From Syntrophobacter fumaroxidans MPOB (lineage in GTDB: Bacteria > Desulfobacterota > Syntrophobacteria > Syntrophobacterales > Syntrophobacteraceae): a DNA stretch of 64,000 nt. The notes under the pieces were generated by a model. That model was given only the letters and a program-made list of their open reading frames with translations, was not told the DNA's origin and made no database searches. Shown here in pieces: positions 17,342-26,263 of this stretch. Both the position numbers and the translations under genes were made by a program. Positions within the stretch are counted from its first letter, which is position 1, and each line of letters starts with the position of its first letter. The DNA lies in the NCBI RefSeq assembly GCF_000014965.1, contig NC_008554.1:4514001-4578000 (forward strand), read 5' to 3'.

Positions 17342-17986
17342 CTAAATCTCCCTGTAGAGCTCCGCCGCGCTTTTCCGCTCGATGAAGGGCGGAGTATCGT
17401 CGGGGAATCCCACTGTGACGAAACAGCTGATGCGGATATCCTCCAATCCGAGAGTCTTCCGCACGTCGGAAAGAAACAGCAGCGGAGCGGTGAGAATGCA
17501 CGTTCCGAGTCCGAGCGCCCGGCCTTTGAGGAGAAATCCCTTAAGAGCCAATCCCAAAGTGATGTCGAGGTCCCTCTCGCCTCGGCGATCCGCCCGGAGG
17601 ATTTTCGCTTCGGCGAGCCTCGAAGAGAATCCGGCGTGAACGGGAACGGTGCCGGCGGCAATGAGCACGGGCGCCCGGAACATGAATTCCGAGCAGCGAA
17701 AGCACGCGTTGACGAGGTTCCTGGTTTTCTTGGAGCCGCCTTCCGCCTCCACCCTTTGCAGAAGCTCCCGGCGAGCCCGCAGCATCTCCCCGTGCAGGGC
17801 TTCGAGAAGCGGCGGCGACACGATCCGGACAAACCTGACCGGCTGGCTGTTGGAAGGGGAAGGGGCTTTGGCCGCGCATTCGATCATCGCTTCGATCGCG
17901 CCGCGCGGGGGAACCTCGGCCCGGTATTTCCGGACACTTCTTCTCCCACTCGTGATTTCGTCCAGAAAGTCCCCCGGTTGGTTCAT
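17342..17986 (-). CDS. Nitroreductase-family flavoprotein in the biotin operon
   Basis: A 214-aa protein with the nitroreductase opening ITSGRRSVRKYRAEVPPRGAI and AAKAPSPSNSQPVRFV (FMN contact region). GLALKGFLLKGRALGLGTC lies in the C-terminal half, and the protein ends SAAELYREI. Known members reduce nitro groups, quinones, enones or flavins. Its start overlaps the ACP stop (ATGA), and it is followed by a 94-bp gap before the ketosynthase. No enoyl-ACP reductase is seen in this operon, so a role as the enoyl reductase of the chain-building cycle is possible (inference only). Confidence 0.85.
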   Translation of the reverse strand: MNQPGDFLDEITSGRRSVRKYRAEVPPRGAIEAMIECAAKAPSPSNSQPVRFVRIVSPPLLEALHGEMLRARRELLQRVEAEGGSKKTRNLVNACFRCSEFMFRAPVLIAAGTVPVHAGFSSRLAEAKILRADRRGERDLDITLGLALKGFLLKGRALGLGTCILTAPLLFLSDVRKTLGLEDIRISCFVTVGFPDDTPPFIERKSAAELYREI

Positions 17987-18357
17987 CGTCCGGTCCCGAG
18001 ACGCCAGGAGGTGTATGCGACAAGATCCTTCACCTTGAGTACCGGACCGCCGTCGAGGGTCGCCAGGACTTCGCCGATTCGGTCCCGGCCGAGGAACGGG
18101 AAACGCTCGCCGAGATGGACCGCCGCGTCCCCGCGATGTTCCGCGGCTTCGTTGAGGCAGGCTCTCAGCGTTCTGAGGAAAAGCTGATCGTCGTTGATTT
18201 CGATGCCGAACCTCGCGTTGAGGGCTACAGAAAGCTCGAGCTGATCGATGGATTCAGCGCCGAGATCCCGCATGAGATAAGTCTCCGGCGTGATCTCTTC
18301 GGTGTCCACGTCGAGGATTTCCGTCAGTGATTCTCTGATACCCTGGAAAACATCCAT
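17983..18357 (-). CDS. Dedicated acyl carrier protein
   Basis: A 124-aa protein. The N-terminal 80 residues are an ACP with the phosphopantetheine serine at Ser36 in RDLGAESIDQLEL. A C-terminal extension of about 45 residues (AAVHLGERFPFLGRDRIGEV and beyond) is longer than a housekeeping AcpP. ATG 18357 (MDVFQGIRES) has GGGAGG eight bases upstream and begins at the usual first ACP helix. An alternative in-frame ATG at 18381 would overlap the reductase stop. It probably carries the growing pimelate chain. Confidence 0.87.
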   Translation of the reverse strand: MDVFQGIRESLTEILDVDTEEITPETYLMRDLGAESIDQLELSVALNARFGIEINDDQLFLRTLRACLNEAAEHRGDAAVHLGERFPFLGRDRIGEVLATLDGGPVLKVKDLVAYTSWRLGTGR

Positions 18358-18377
18358 GCGAATCGCCTCCCGCGTCG

Positions 18378-19121
18378 TCATTTGCCGGCCGTCAGTCCGC
18401 CGTCCATGGTGATCGCCGTTGCGTTGAAGAATCGTGCGTTGTCCGAAAGAAGAAACGTTACGGCATCGGCCACTTCTTCGCAGCTCAGGGCTTTGCCGAG
18501 GGGCATGCGCCCGGTGAAGGACTCGGCATGAGAGCGCATGTACTTCCTTCCCCGTCCGGCATCGACATACCCCGGTCGCAGGATCACCGAGGTGATCCCG
18601 CGGCTGCCCAGTTCGAGGCCGACATTCCTGTAGAGCGCTTCCGAGGCCAGCTTCGATGCTGCGTAGAATCCCTGCCCGGCATTGGGCCTGGAGGCCGCGG
18701 CCGAGGAAATGAAAACCATCCGTCCCCGCTTCTTGCGCAGCATGACCCTGCAGGCCGTCCTCAGCATTTCCGCCCGGAACGAAACGTTCTCGGCAAAGTA
18801 GCGTTGAACGAGTTCCGGGTCCGATGCGCCGATGAGCGTTTCCATGTGTCCCTGGGCGAAGTCGACCAGGAAGTCCGGTCCTCCCTCGATCCCGCCGAAG
18901 ACAGAGGAGATCGTGCGACGGTCGGCGAAGTCGATGCGTGCGGTGTCGAACCGCCCCGGAATGGCTGACAGTGAGGAAAGCACCCGCTGCGCTCCACGTT
19001 CGTCGCGGCAGGCCAGGATTGGGCGCAGCTCTTCGACGACGAGGCGCTCCGCCAGTTTGCCGGCCAGTTCGCAGCTGCCGCCCAGGATCAGTACGCGGTG
19101 ACCGGAAAATCGGAGCTTCAT
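18378..19121 (-). CDS. SDR-family 3-oxoacyl-ACP reductase-like protein
   Basis: A 247-aa short-chain dehydrogenase. The cofactor loop reads LILGGSCELAGKLAERL, a variant of TGxxxGxG. The catalytic Ser and YxxxK are present in VFISSAAAS and FYAASKLASEAL. The C-terminal ITMDGGLTAGK resembles FabG. ATG 19121 overlaps the stop of the upstream dehydratase. In this operon it would reduce the beta-keto group made by the ketosynthase. Confidence 0.88.
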   Translation of the reverse strand: MKLRFSGHRVLILGGSCELAGKLAERLVVEELRPILACRDERGAQRVLSSLSAIPGRFDTARIDFADRRTISSVFGGIEGGPDFLVDFAQGHMETLIGASDPELVQRYFAENVSFRAEMLRTACRVMLRKKRGRMVFISSAAASRPNAGQGFYAASKLASEALYRNVGLELGSRGITSVILRPGYVDAGRGRKYMRSHAESFTGRMPLGKALSCEEVADAVTFLLSDNARFFNATAITMDGGLTAGK

Positions 19122-19426
19122 CGCACGAGGACTCCGGTCGCCACCACCGAGTGGCCGTCGTGCAGGGTGCATTTCATTTCGTCCCCGGCGATCTCGATAT
19201 GATACGAATACTCACCCGGTTCGATGAACCTCCTGAACCTGAAGTTCCTGACGGCGCACGGCCCGCTGCAGAACTCCAGGCCCGCCGCCGCCAGAGTGAA
19301 GGCATGCACGATCATGCTTCCCGGAACGACGGGTCTGCCCGGGAAATGGTCTCCATAGATCCGGTCTTCGGGATCGAACACGAAAGTGCCTTCGAGAGAC
19401 ATGTGGCGGGAGCGGTTCGGCGGCAT
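19118..19426 (-). CDS. FabZ-like 3-hydroxyacyl-ACP dehydratase (first copy)
   Basis: A short 102-aa hotdog protein carrying the FabZ signature DHFPGRPVVPGSMIVHAF (about residues 26-43), with the likely catalytic His in DHFPG. FabZ is usually 140-150 aa, so this is a reduced version. Start ATG 19426 is taken, and an internal ATG at 19402 is also possible. It lies 16 bp after bioA and overlaps the reductase start. Together with the second hotdog protein it could form a heteromeric dehydratase (inference). Confidence 0.8.
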   Translation of the reverse strand: MPPNRSRHMSLEGTFVFDPEDRIYGDHFPGRPVVPGSMIVHAFTLAAAGLEFCSGPCAVRNFRFRRFIEPGEYSYHIEIAGDEMKCTLHDGHSVVATGVLVR

Positions 19427-19442
19427 GTGCGGTCACCCCGGA

Positions 19443-20810
19443 TTATGGTCCGGTGACGGCCCGGATCGAGTCGAACGTGATTTGACAAAGCCGGTCGATC
19501 TCCTCGGCGGAGATGGCGAGCGGCGGCATGAGGACGATGACGTTGCCCAGCGGCCGGATGATGAGGCCGCGTCTTCGCGCCTCCAGGATCACCCGGTGAC
19601 CGACTTTCTCCTCCGGCGCGAACGGCCGTCTGGAAGCACGGTCCGCCACCAGCTCGATGCCCGCCATGATCCCGATGCGTCGGACATCGCCCACATGAGT
19701 GAGCGTTCGGAAAGACTCCAGCCGCTCGGCCATGTGTCGGGCGATCTCCCGAACGTGTTCCAGGACGCGCTCTTCCTCGAAAACCTCCAGGTTGGCGATC
19801 GCCGCCGCGCAGGCGAGGGGGTTCCCGGTGTAGGTGTGCCCGTGGAAAAACGTTTTGAACTCCTCGTATCTTCCCAGAAATCCCGAATAGATTTTTTCGG
19901 TGGTGAGGGTGGCCGCCAACGGCAGATATCCCCCCGAGATGCCCTTGGCCAGAGTCATCATGTCGGGCGCGACGTCCTCCACGTCGCAGGCGAACATGCT
20001 GCCCGTTTTTCCAAATCCCACCGCCACTTCATCCGCTATCATCAGGATATCGTAGCGAGTGCAGAGCTCCCGCACTTTCCGCAGGAATCCCGGGGGATGG
20101 ACCAGTATCCCCGCCGCGCCCTGGACAAGGGGTTCGATCACCAGCGCGCAGACCTCGCGCGCCCGGGCTCGCATCAGGGCTTCCAGGCGGTTGAGGCATT
20201 CGAGGCCGCAGGCGCAAGGAGAAAGGCCGAAAGGGCAGCGGTAGCAATACGGAGATTCGGCCTTGTGGGCAGTGAACAGCAGAGGGCTGTACTTCTCGTG
20301 AAAAAGATCGATGCCCCCCACGCTTACCGAGCCGATCGTGTCCCCGTGATAGGCGTTCCGGAAAGTGATGAACCCGGTTTTTTCATTGGTTCCGTCGCAT
20401 TGCCGAGTGTACTGGAAAGCCATCTTCAAGGCGATCTCGACGGCGGTGGAACCATTGTCCGAATAGAATACGCGGGTCAGCCCGCGGGGGGCGACGGCGA
20501 TCAGTTTTTCAGCCAGGCTGATTGCGGGAACGTTCGAAAGACCGAGCAAGGTGGTATGGGCGACGCGATCCAACTGGTCCCTGACGGCGTTGTCCAGCTT
20601 CGCCTTGCGGTGCCCGTGCACATTGGTCCAGAGCGAAGCGACGCCGTCAAGATACGCGTTGCCGTCGATGTCGAACAGTGTGCATCCGTTCCCCTTTTCG
20701 ATGATGAGCGGCTTTTCCTCGACGTATTCCTGCATCTGTGTGAACGGATGCCAGATATGTTGCTTGTCGTGAGCGGCCAGTCGGCTTCTTGCGGCATTGG
20801 AGATGACCAT
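19443..20810 (-). CDS. bioA: Adenosylmethionine-8-amino-7-oxononanoate aminotransferase
   Basis: A 455-aa class III PLP aminotransferase that converts KAPA to DAPA. The family opening DKQHIWHPFTQMQEY is clear. It has ALVIEPLVQGAAGI, ADEVAVGFGKTGSMFACD, and the PLP-lysine region TLAKGISGGYLPLAAT. ATG 20810 has a GGGAG site six bases upstream; the longer ORF reaches back into the regulatory region and was trimmed. It is the first gene of the minus-strand biotin operon, about 230 bp from the BirA operator. Confidence 0.95.
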   Translation of the reverse strand: MVISNAARSRLAAHDKQHIWHPFTQMQEYVEEKPLIIEKGNGCTLFDIDGNAYLDGVASLWTNVHGHRKAKLDNAVRDQLDRVAHTTLLGLSNVPAISLAEKLIAVAPRGLTRVFYSDNGSTAVEIALKMAFQYTRQCDGTNEKTGFITFRNAYHGDTIGSVSVGGIDLFHEKYSPLLFTAHKAESPYCYRCPFGLSPCACGLECLNRLEALMRARAREVCALVIEPLVQGAAGILVHPPGFLRKVRELCTRYDILMIADEVAVGFGKTGSMFACDVEDVAPDMMTLAKGISGGYLPLAATLTTEKIYSGFLGRYEEFKTFFHGHTYTGNPLACAAAIANLEVFEEERVLEHVREIARHMAERLESFRTLTHVGDVRRIGIMAGIELVADRASRRPFAPEEKVGHRVILEARRRGLIIRPLGNVIVLMPPLAISAEEIDRLCQITFDSIRAVTGP

Positions 20811-21037
20811 CGGCGACTCCCGTTGTTTGCTCCCGAAATGCATTGCGAACGGCACGGCCCGCAGACGGGAACCCTGGCCGGGCCTTTGTTTCCTGAGGCT
20901 GTCCCGGGGCTGTCCCGGGGCTTTCAAGATTCCCGCCGATATGCTAACCTGCGGCATTCGGAATCCGCCTCGGGCCGCCGCGTTCACGCAGGCCCGCGCA
21001 GCGGCGGACGACGACGTTAAAGCAGAACCGCCGCGCA

Positions 21038-21069
21038 TTGTCAACTATATTTTCTTTATGAGTTTACAA
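21038..21069. promoter_or_regulatory. BirA operator between bioA and birA
   Basis: TTGTCAAC (21038-21045) and GTTTACAA (21062-21069) are inverted half-sites separated by 16 bp. This matches the conserved bacterial biotin operator TTGTAAAC-N(14-16)-GTTTACAA with one mismatch. It overlaps a possible minus-strand promoter for the biotin operon: TTGACA (plus 21039-21044), a 17-bp spacer, then TTTAAC. Confidence 0.85.
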
Positions 21070-21083
21070 TAGAGGGCGCAAAA

Positions 21084-22118
21084 GTGGGGGCCCCGGTGAA
21101 GACCACAAGGGAAATGTTGCTCGAGCATTTGAAGCAGAGCGGCGGGAACTGGGTATCCGGCGCATGGCTCAGTCGTGAATTGGGGGTCAGCAGAGCGGCG
21201 GTCAACAAGCACGTGCGTCACCTGCAGAAGGTCGGCTACCCCATCGCCACATCCACCAGGAAAGGCTATCTCCTCGGCGGGCCGTTCGACCTCGTGCTGC
21301 CGGAGGAAATCCGGGACGGGTTGCGGACCCGGATCTTCGGCGCCGGGGAGATCGTCTACCTGGACGCGACGGATTCCACGAACCTGCGGGCAAAGGACCT
21401 GGCGGCGGGCGGAGCCTCCGAGGGGACCATCGTCATCGCGGAAATGCAGACGGCGGGGCGAGGGCGCAAGGGGAGGGGATGGTTTTCCCCACCGCGCCAG
21501 GGGATTTATGTTTCACTGATCCTTCGTCCGACCATGACTCCGAGCGAAGCTCCGGGGATCACGCTCATGACGGGTGTTGCGGCCGCCGAGGCGTTGCTTT
21601 CGCTCACGGACCTGGACGTCAGGATCAGGTGGCCGAACGACCTCATGGTGGGCGGGAGGAAAATCGCCGGGATCCTGACCGAGATCAGCACCGAAATGGA
21701 TCGGATCGATCATGTGGTCGTGGGACTCGGGGTGAATGTCAACAACCGTCACGAGGATCTTCATCCCCAGATCCGGGAGTCGGCCACCTCCGTTCTCATC
21801 GAAACCGGGCAGGTCCTGGCGAGGGCCGGGCTGATCCGGGCCATCCTCGAACATTTCGAAACGTCCTACGCAATCTTTTCGCAGAAGGGTTTCGAACCCT
21901 TCAGGCAGCGGTGGAAGGAGCTTTCAGGCATCATCGGGCGGTGTATCGTGGTGGAGATGATCGGCCGGACCCTGGCCGGGGAGGTGCTCGACATCGATCC
22001 CGAAGGGCTTTTGATACTCAGGGACGACGAGGGCTGCCGGCACCGGATCGTGTCGGGCGACGTGAGCGATCGGTCGGACGCATCGAGGCCGGGACGACGG
22101 GCGCGGCGGCGGTCCTGA
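21084..22118 (+). CDS. birA: Biotin operon repressor / biotin-protein ligase
   Basis: The product is 344 aa. Residues about 8-62 are a winged HTH (LLEHLKQSGGNWVSGAWLSR, then VSRAAVNKHVRHLQKVGYPI). The central ligase domain has GRGRKGRGW (125-133), IRWPNDLMVGGRKIAGILTE and VGLGVNVN. A C-terminal SH3-like domain follows. It should biotinylate carrier proteins and, as holo-BirA, repress the adjacent operator at 21038-21069. The start is GTG 21084 with AGAGGG seven bases upstream, so the gene begins 14 bp from the operator and is probably autoregulated. Confidence 0.95.
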   Translation: MGAPVKTTREMLLEHLKQSGGNWVSGAWLSRELGVSRAAVNKHVRHLQKVGYPIATSTRKGYLLGGPFDLVLPEEIRDGLRTRIFGAGEIVYLDATDSTNLRAKDLAAGGASEGTIVIAEMQTAGRGRKGRGWFSPPRQGIYVSLILRPTMTPSEAPGITLMTGVAAAEALLSLTDLDVRIRWPNDLMVGGRKIAGILTEISTEMDRIDHVVVGLGVNVNNRHEDLHPQIRESATSVLIETGQVLARAGLIRAILEHFETSYAIFSQKGFEPFRQRWKELSGIIGRCIVVEMIGRTLAGEVLDIDPEGLLILRDDEGCRHRIVSGDVSDRSDASRPGRRARRRS

Positions 22119-22165
22119 AGGGCTGATCCACGGTTCGGCCGACTGCCGCGGACACGCCCGCGGGT

Positions 22166-24185
22166 TCAGGCGTTCGGGCTCAAGTCCGCTTCGAGGGAGA
22201 GCGATTTCCTCTTGCGCCACTGGATGAAGACTCCCGCCGCCAGTATGCCCAAACCAACCAAATCGGTGAGGGTTCCCGGATCGATCATCAGAAGGCCTCC
22301 CGCGAAGAACCAAACCCTTTCGTACCAGGTCATGGGCGCAAGACAGAAGCCGATCATGGACACTCCCGCTCCGAACATGCCGAGGGAGGCGGTGACCAGG
22401 TTTTGAGCCAGGCCCAGGGGTGTGGTTCCGATGAGGAGCATGGCGGGGTTGTAGACGAAAATATAAGGCACGAGGAACGCACCGATGGCGAGCTTGGTCG
22501 CGGTGAACCCGGTCTTCATCGGATCCGATCTTGCGATGCCCGATCCCGCATATGCGGCCAAAGCCACGGGCGGGGTGATGTCGGCGACGATTCCGAAATA
22601 GAAGACGAACATGTGGGCCGCCAGGGGCGGAACGTTGAGCATGATGAGGGATGGAGCGGCTATGGTTGAGGTGATGATGTAGTTGGCGGTCGTGGGCGCT
22701 CCCATGCCCAGGATAAGGGAAGCGATCATCGTGAAGAAAAGGGTCGGCAGCAGGTAGCCGCCGGCCAGTTCGATGAGGCCGGTGGCCATCTTGAGGCCCA
22801 GGCCGGTAAGAGTTACCACCCCGATGATGATGCCCGCGGTGGCGCAGGCGGTGGCGACTCCTATGGCATTACGGGCTCCCGTTTCCAGGCTGTCCACGAT
22901 TTCGCGGAGACTCATCCTGGTCGATTTCCTCAAAAATGACGCCAGGATACACATGGCGAGGCCCATCAGGGCGGCATAGAGGGGAGTGTATCCCACAACG
23001 AGAAAACCGATGATGGCCACCAGCGGCATGAAGAGGTGGCCGCGTTCCGCCATGACGCGGGAGAACCGCGGGAGCTCGTCCCTGCTCATGCCGCGCAGCT
23101 TGCATCGCTTGGCCTCGAAGTGCACCTCGATGAAAATCCCGGCAAAGTAAAGGCACGCGGGGATGGCCGCCGCCTTGGCGATTTCGAGGTAGGGGATGTT
23201 GAGGAACTCGGCCATGATGAACGCCGCGGCTCCCATCACGGGCGGCATGATCTGGCCGCCGGTGGAGGCGGACGCTTCCACCGCCGCGGCGAATTCGGGC
23301 CGGTACCCGAGCCGCTTCATCATGGGGATGGTGAGACTCCCCGATTCCACGGTGTTGGCCACCGAGCTCCCTGAAACCATGCCTTCCAGCGCGCTGCAGA
23401 CCACGGCGACCTTGGCGGGCCCTCCGGAAGCCCAGCCGGCCAAGGCGTTGGAAACGTCGACGAAAAGCTGTCCCAGGCCAGACTTTTCCATGAACGAACC
23501 GAACAGGATGAACAGAAAGATGAATGTGGCGGAAACTCCCAGGGGAATCCCCATGATGCCTTCCGTGGTCAGGTACATGTGGGATGCGATCCGTTCAAGA
23601 GAATATCCGCGATGATTCAGAAAACCGGGGAAATAGGCTCCGAAGTAGGCATAGGCGAGGAAGGTCGAGGCGATGATGACGATGGGAAGCCCGACCACTC
23701 GCCGTGCCGCTTCCAGGGTGAGCAGGATGGCAAACCAGGAGACGATGAAGTCGATGGTCTCATAGTCCCCGCCGGATTCCATCAGACGCGTATAGTTGAT
23801 GGTAATGTAGAGACCGACCGCGACGGCGAAAGCGGTCAACAGATAAATTGTGCCAGGCCGGCCGATCGCTGGTCCTGGAGAGTCGGGCTGGAAACAGCAG
23901 GTAAACGAGAGCGAAGGTGAAGGAGAGGTGAATGGAGCGCTGCAACTGCGCGGGAAGCAACCCGAAAGCCGCCGTGTAGATCTGGAAGCAGGAAAAGGCG
24001 ACCGCGATCCAATAGACGATCCAGCGCGGAATCCCGAAAAGCTTACGCGCATTGGATTCCCGGTCCACCTTTCGCATCAGTTCTTCGAGTTCTTCTCTGG
24101 ATACCTCTTCGTCGGCTTCCTGTACGGCGCCGGTGGGACACTCGGCCTGCGGGGGTCTGACAGCGTCTTTTTCGCGTTCGCTCAC
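22166..24185 (-). pseudogene. Fused TRAP transporter permease (4TM-12TM), interrupted by a frameshift
   Basis: This is a large inner-membrane subunit of a TAXI-type TRAP transporter. The N-terminal part starts at GTG 24185, overlaps the DUF1850 stop, and includes EVSREELEELMRKVDRE and WIVYWIAVAFSCFQIYTAAF. It runs in one frame to LVYLLFPARLSRTSDRPAW. The protein continues in another frame from about GTIYLLTAFAVAVGLYITIN to the end, with SVANTVESGSLTIPMMKR and FYFGIVADITPPVALAAYAG. One surplus base (or two missing) around 23835-23870 accounts for the switch. It could be a sequencing error, a recent mutation, or two separately translated parts. The downstream part is otherwise intact. Confidence 0.8.
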
Positions 24186-24736
24186 GGCACGCACCTGCCT
24201 TTCATTGCGCTGAAGAGGGAGTTGCTGCGAACCCTGAAGGAAAGCGCACTTCCGGGCTCGGCAAGATCGGCGAGCGGGATCTCCCGCCCTTTGATGCTCA
24301 GGATATGGTTCGCCACCCTGCCCACCCGCACGGTGATCTCGGGGACCTCGCGGTTCACGGTCCATTCGATCCATCCGCCGGGGAGAATGGTGAAAGTGCC
24401 TTCTTCGTCGGAAGTCCCCGGCATCCCCGCACCGAAGGAGTCATAACGGGACTTGACGATGACGATATGCTCGCGCCGGACCCGCAGCGTGTCGTGGACC
24501 GGTCGTCTGTTTACGGAGTGGATAAAGGAAAGGACGAATTCATCGCCCTCGGCTACGCAAGCGCACCACCTCACATCTCCAGTGGCGACCGCCGTAACTT
24601 CCAGGACCTTCGTCCATGGCCAGAAGAGCACGGCGCTCGCTATCCCCGCAAGAAGCAAGCCCAGACCGAGTCGAGGACGCATACGAGGTGAGTCGCGGCT
24701 CTCCCGGGAAGGTCGCCCCGTCCCGGGAAGGCCCAC
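24182..24736 (-). CDS. DUF1850 family protein of the TAXI-TRAP operon
   Basis: A 184-aa protein with one N-terminal hydrophobic anchor (LGLGLLLAGIASAVLFWPW) and an extracytoplasmic beta-rich domain. That domain has FVLSFIHSVNRRPVHDTLRV, YDSFGAGMPGTSDEEGTF and the C-terminal IKGREIPLADLAEPGS. DUF1850 genes are commonly found between TAXI receptors and fused TRAP permeases; their role is unknown. GTG 24736 with GGGAG upstream is taken; ATG 24682 is an alternative. The stop overlaps the permease start. Confidence 0.82.
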   Translation of the reverse strand: MGLPGTGRPSRESRDSPRMRPRLGLGLLLAGIASAVLFWPWTKVLEVTAVATGDVRWCACVAEGDEFVLSFIHSVNRRPVHDTLRVRREHIVIVKSRYDSFGAGMPGTSDEEGTFTILPGGWIEWTVNREVPEITVRVGRVANHILSIKGREIPLADLAEPGSALSFRVRSNSLFSAMKGRCVP

Positions 24737-24748
24737 GGCTCGTGCTCC

Positions 24749-25699
24749 CTATTTCATGACGCCTTTTTCTTTGTAGTACTTCACCGCTCCCGGGTGGAAC
24801 GGGATGGACACACCCTTGACCGCCGTCTGCAGGTTCACTTCCTTGCCCTTGGCGTGGGCCGCGGCCAGTTCCGGCTGGTTGTCGAACAGAGCCTTGGTCA
24901 GGTTGTAGACGACGTCCTCCTTGATCCCCGAATTCACGATGAGCACGGCGTTCACCGCCACGGTGCTCGCTTCGGGGACGTTCTTGTAGGTATTGGCAGG
25001 GACCTTCACGGGAGAGAGGAAAGGATACTTGGTCGTGATCTTCTTCAGCATATCGTCGGAAATGCTGAGGATCCGAATGTCGTTCTGGGTGCTGACGTCC
25101 ATGATGCCCGGGTTGGGGAGACCGGCCGTCACGAGGAAGGCGTCGATGTGCTTGTCCTTGAACTGTTCGGCGCTCTCGGAAAAGGAAAGATACTGGGCGT
25201 TGATGTCGCCTTTTACCAGTCCGTGCACGTCGCAAAGCTGCCGGAAATTCGCCTCCGTTCCGCTGCCCGGGGCTCCCACGCCCATCTTCAGTCCCTTGAG
25301 ATCGGCGAAGGTCTTGACCGGCTTATCGGCGCGCACCACGACCTGGATGACTTCCGGATAGAGCACGGCAATGGCCGCCATGGCCGTGAGTTTCTCCTTG
25401 AACGGAGGCTCGGCCTTGAACGCGAAATCCAGCGTGTCGCTCTGGACCAGCGCGAGCTCCGCTTCCTTCTTGTTCACCAGGCGAACGTTTTCGGCGGAAG
25501 CCCCCGTGGTCTGTGCCGTGACGTTCATGCCGGGAATCTTCGAATTCCAGATCTTGGCCATGGAGCCCCCGAGCGGGTAGTAGGTCCCGGCGGTGCCTCC
25601 CGTGCCGAGAATCAGCCTGACTTCTTCGGCTTGCGCCGAGCAGAGGGTGCCCACAAAGACCAGGAGCAGAACGGATACGACGAGTAGTCTTTTCATCAT
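24749..25699 (-). CDS. TAXI-family TRAP transporter solute-binding protein
   Basis: A 316-aa periplasmic receptor. A signal peptide (LLVVSVLLLVFVGTLCSAQA) is followed by the TAXI hallmark LILGTGGTAGTYYPLGGSMA. VNKKEAELALVQSDTLDFA and MGVGAPGSGTEANFRQL then follow. It delivers solute to the downstream fused permease, and known TAXI ligands are mainly small organic acids such as glutamate-like or dicarboxylate compounds. GGAGAGG lies just upstream of tandem ATG codons. A strong promoter is at 25776-25804. Confidence 0.93.
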   Translation of the reverse strand: MMKRLLVVSVLLLVFVGTLCSAQAEEVRLILGTGGTAGTYYPLGGSMAKIWNSKIPGMNVTAQTTGASAENVRLVNKKEAELALVQSDTLDFAFKAEPPFKEKLTAMAAIAVLYPEVIQVVVRADKPVKTFADLKGLKMGVGAPGSGTEANFRQLCDVHGLVKGDINAQYLSFSESAEQFKDKHIDAFLVTAGLPNPGIMDVSTQNDIRILSISDDMLKKITTKYPFLSPVKVPANTYKNVPEASTVAVNAVLIVNSGIKEDVVYNLTKALFDNQPELAAAHAKGKEVNLQTAVKGVSIPFHPGAVKYYKEKGVMK

Positions 25700-25775
25700 G
25701 CCTCTCCTTCCATGGTGGTTTGTTCGTTAGTGAATTGAAACCCTTGAGACAGGACTGATCGAAACGCAATGGGCT

Positions 25776-25804
25776 ATATTAGATTAACGCATATTTCGTG
25801 TCAA
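25776..25804 (-). promoter_or_regulatory. Sigma-70 promoter of the TAXI-TRAP operon
   Basis: On the minus strand TTGACA (plus 25799-25804) and TAATAT (plus 25776-25781) are separated by exactly 17 bp. The start point would be about 70 bp upstream of the TAXI gene. Confidence 0.7.
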
Positions 25805-26263
25805 CAACCGCCGGGGACCGGAACGGCGGGGTGCGGATCATTGCCGACGATTCCGGCGGCGGCATAAGGCGTCCGGTGGAGGCAAAGGGCGCCGCACCAC
25901 CCGCCGCGGACATGCCGGAAAATCCGGAGCGGACGACCGCAAACGACGGATAGAAGGTGAGGCGGGGCTTCGAAGGACAGGCTTGCCGGAGGCAAAGAAA
26001 GGGCGTGGCGCTCCACGCCCCCGTGCGCCCGAGCTCATTGGCTTGCCGTGGCCAGGCCGTGTGACCCGGCACGCGGCGTCCCGCCGCCCTGGCACGCAGC
26101 GGGAGCCCGTGGGAGAAAGGCTCGGATGGCCGCAATTCCCGCTTCAGGGCGCGGAACGGCACCTGAATGAGCGCTTACCCCTGCAGGATCAAGGTCGGCC
26201 GAGCAGTCTGCGCCAGCGCTCTTGCAGGATTCTCTGAAAAAACGTCATGTCCCGGCACCGCTC
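25805..26263. other. Intergenic region with no recognised gene
   Basis: About 460 bp between the TAXI promoter and the 3' end of the aromatic fusion gene. Open frames on both strands lack ribosome sites and family resemblance. I see no RNA gene or repeat. Confidence 0.4.

Noticed and set aside
22140-22165. CCGCGG...CCGCGG palindrome between birA and the TRAP permease as a bidirectional terminator
   Set aside because: Short GC-only stem without T tracts in either direction; such palindromes are expected by chance at this GC content.
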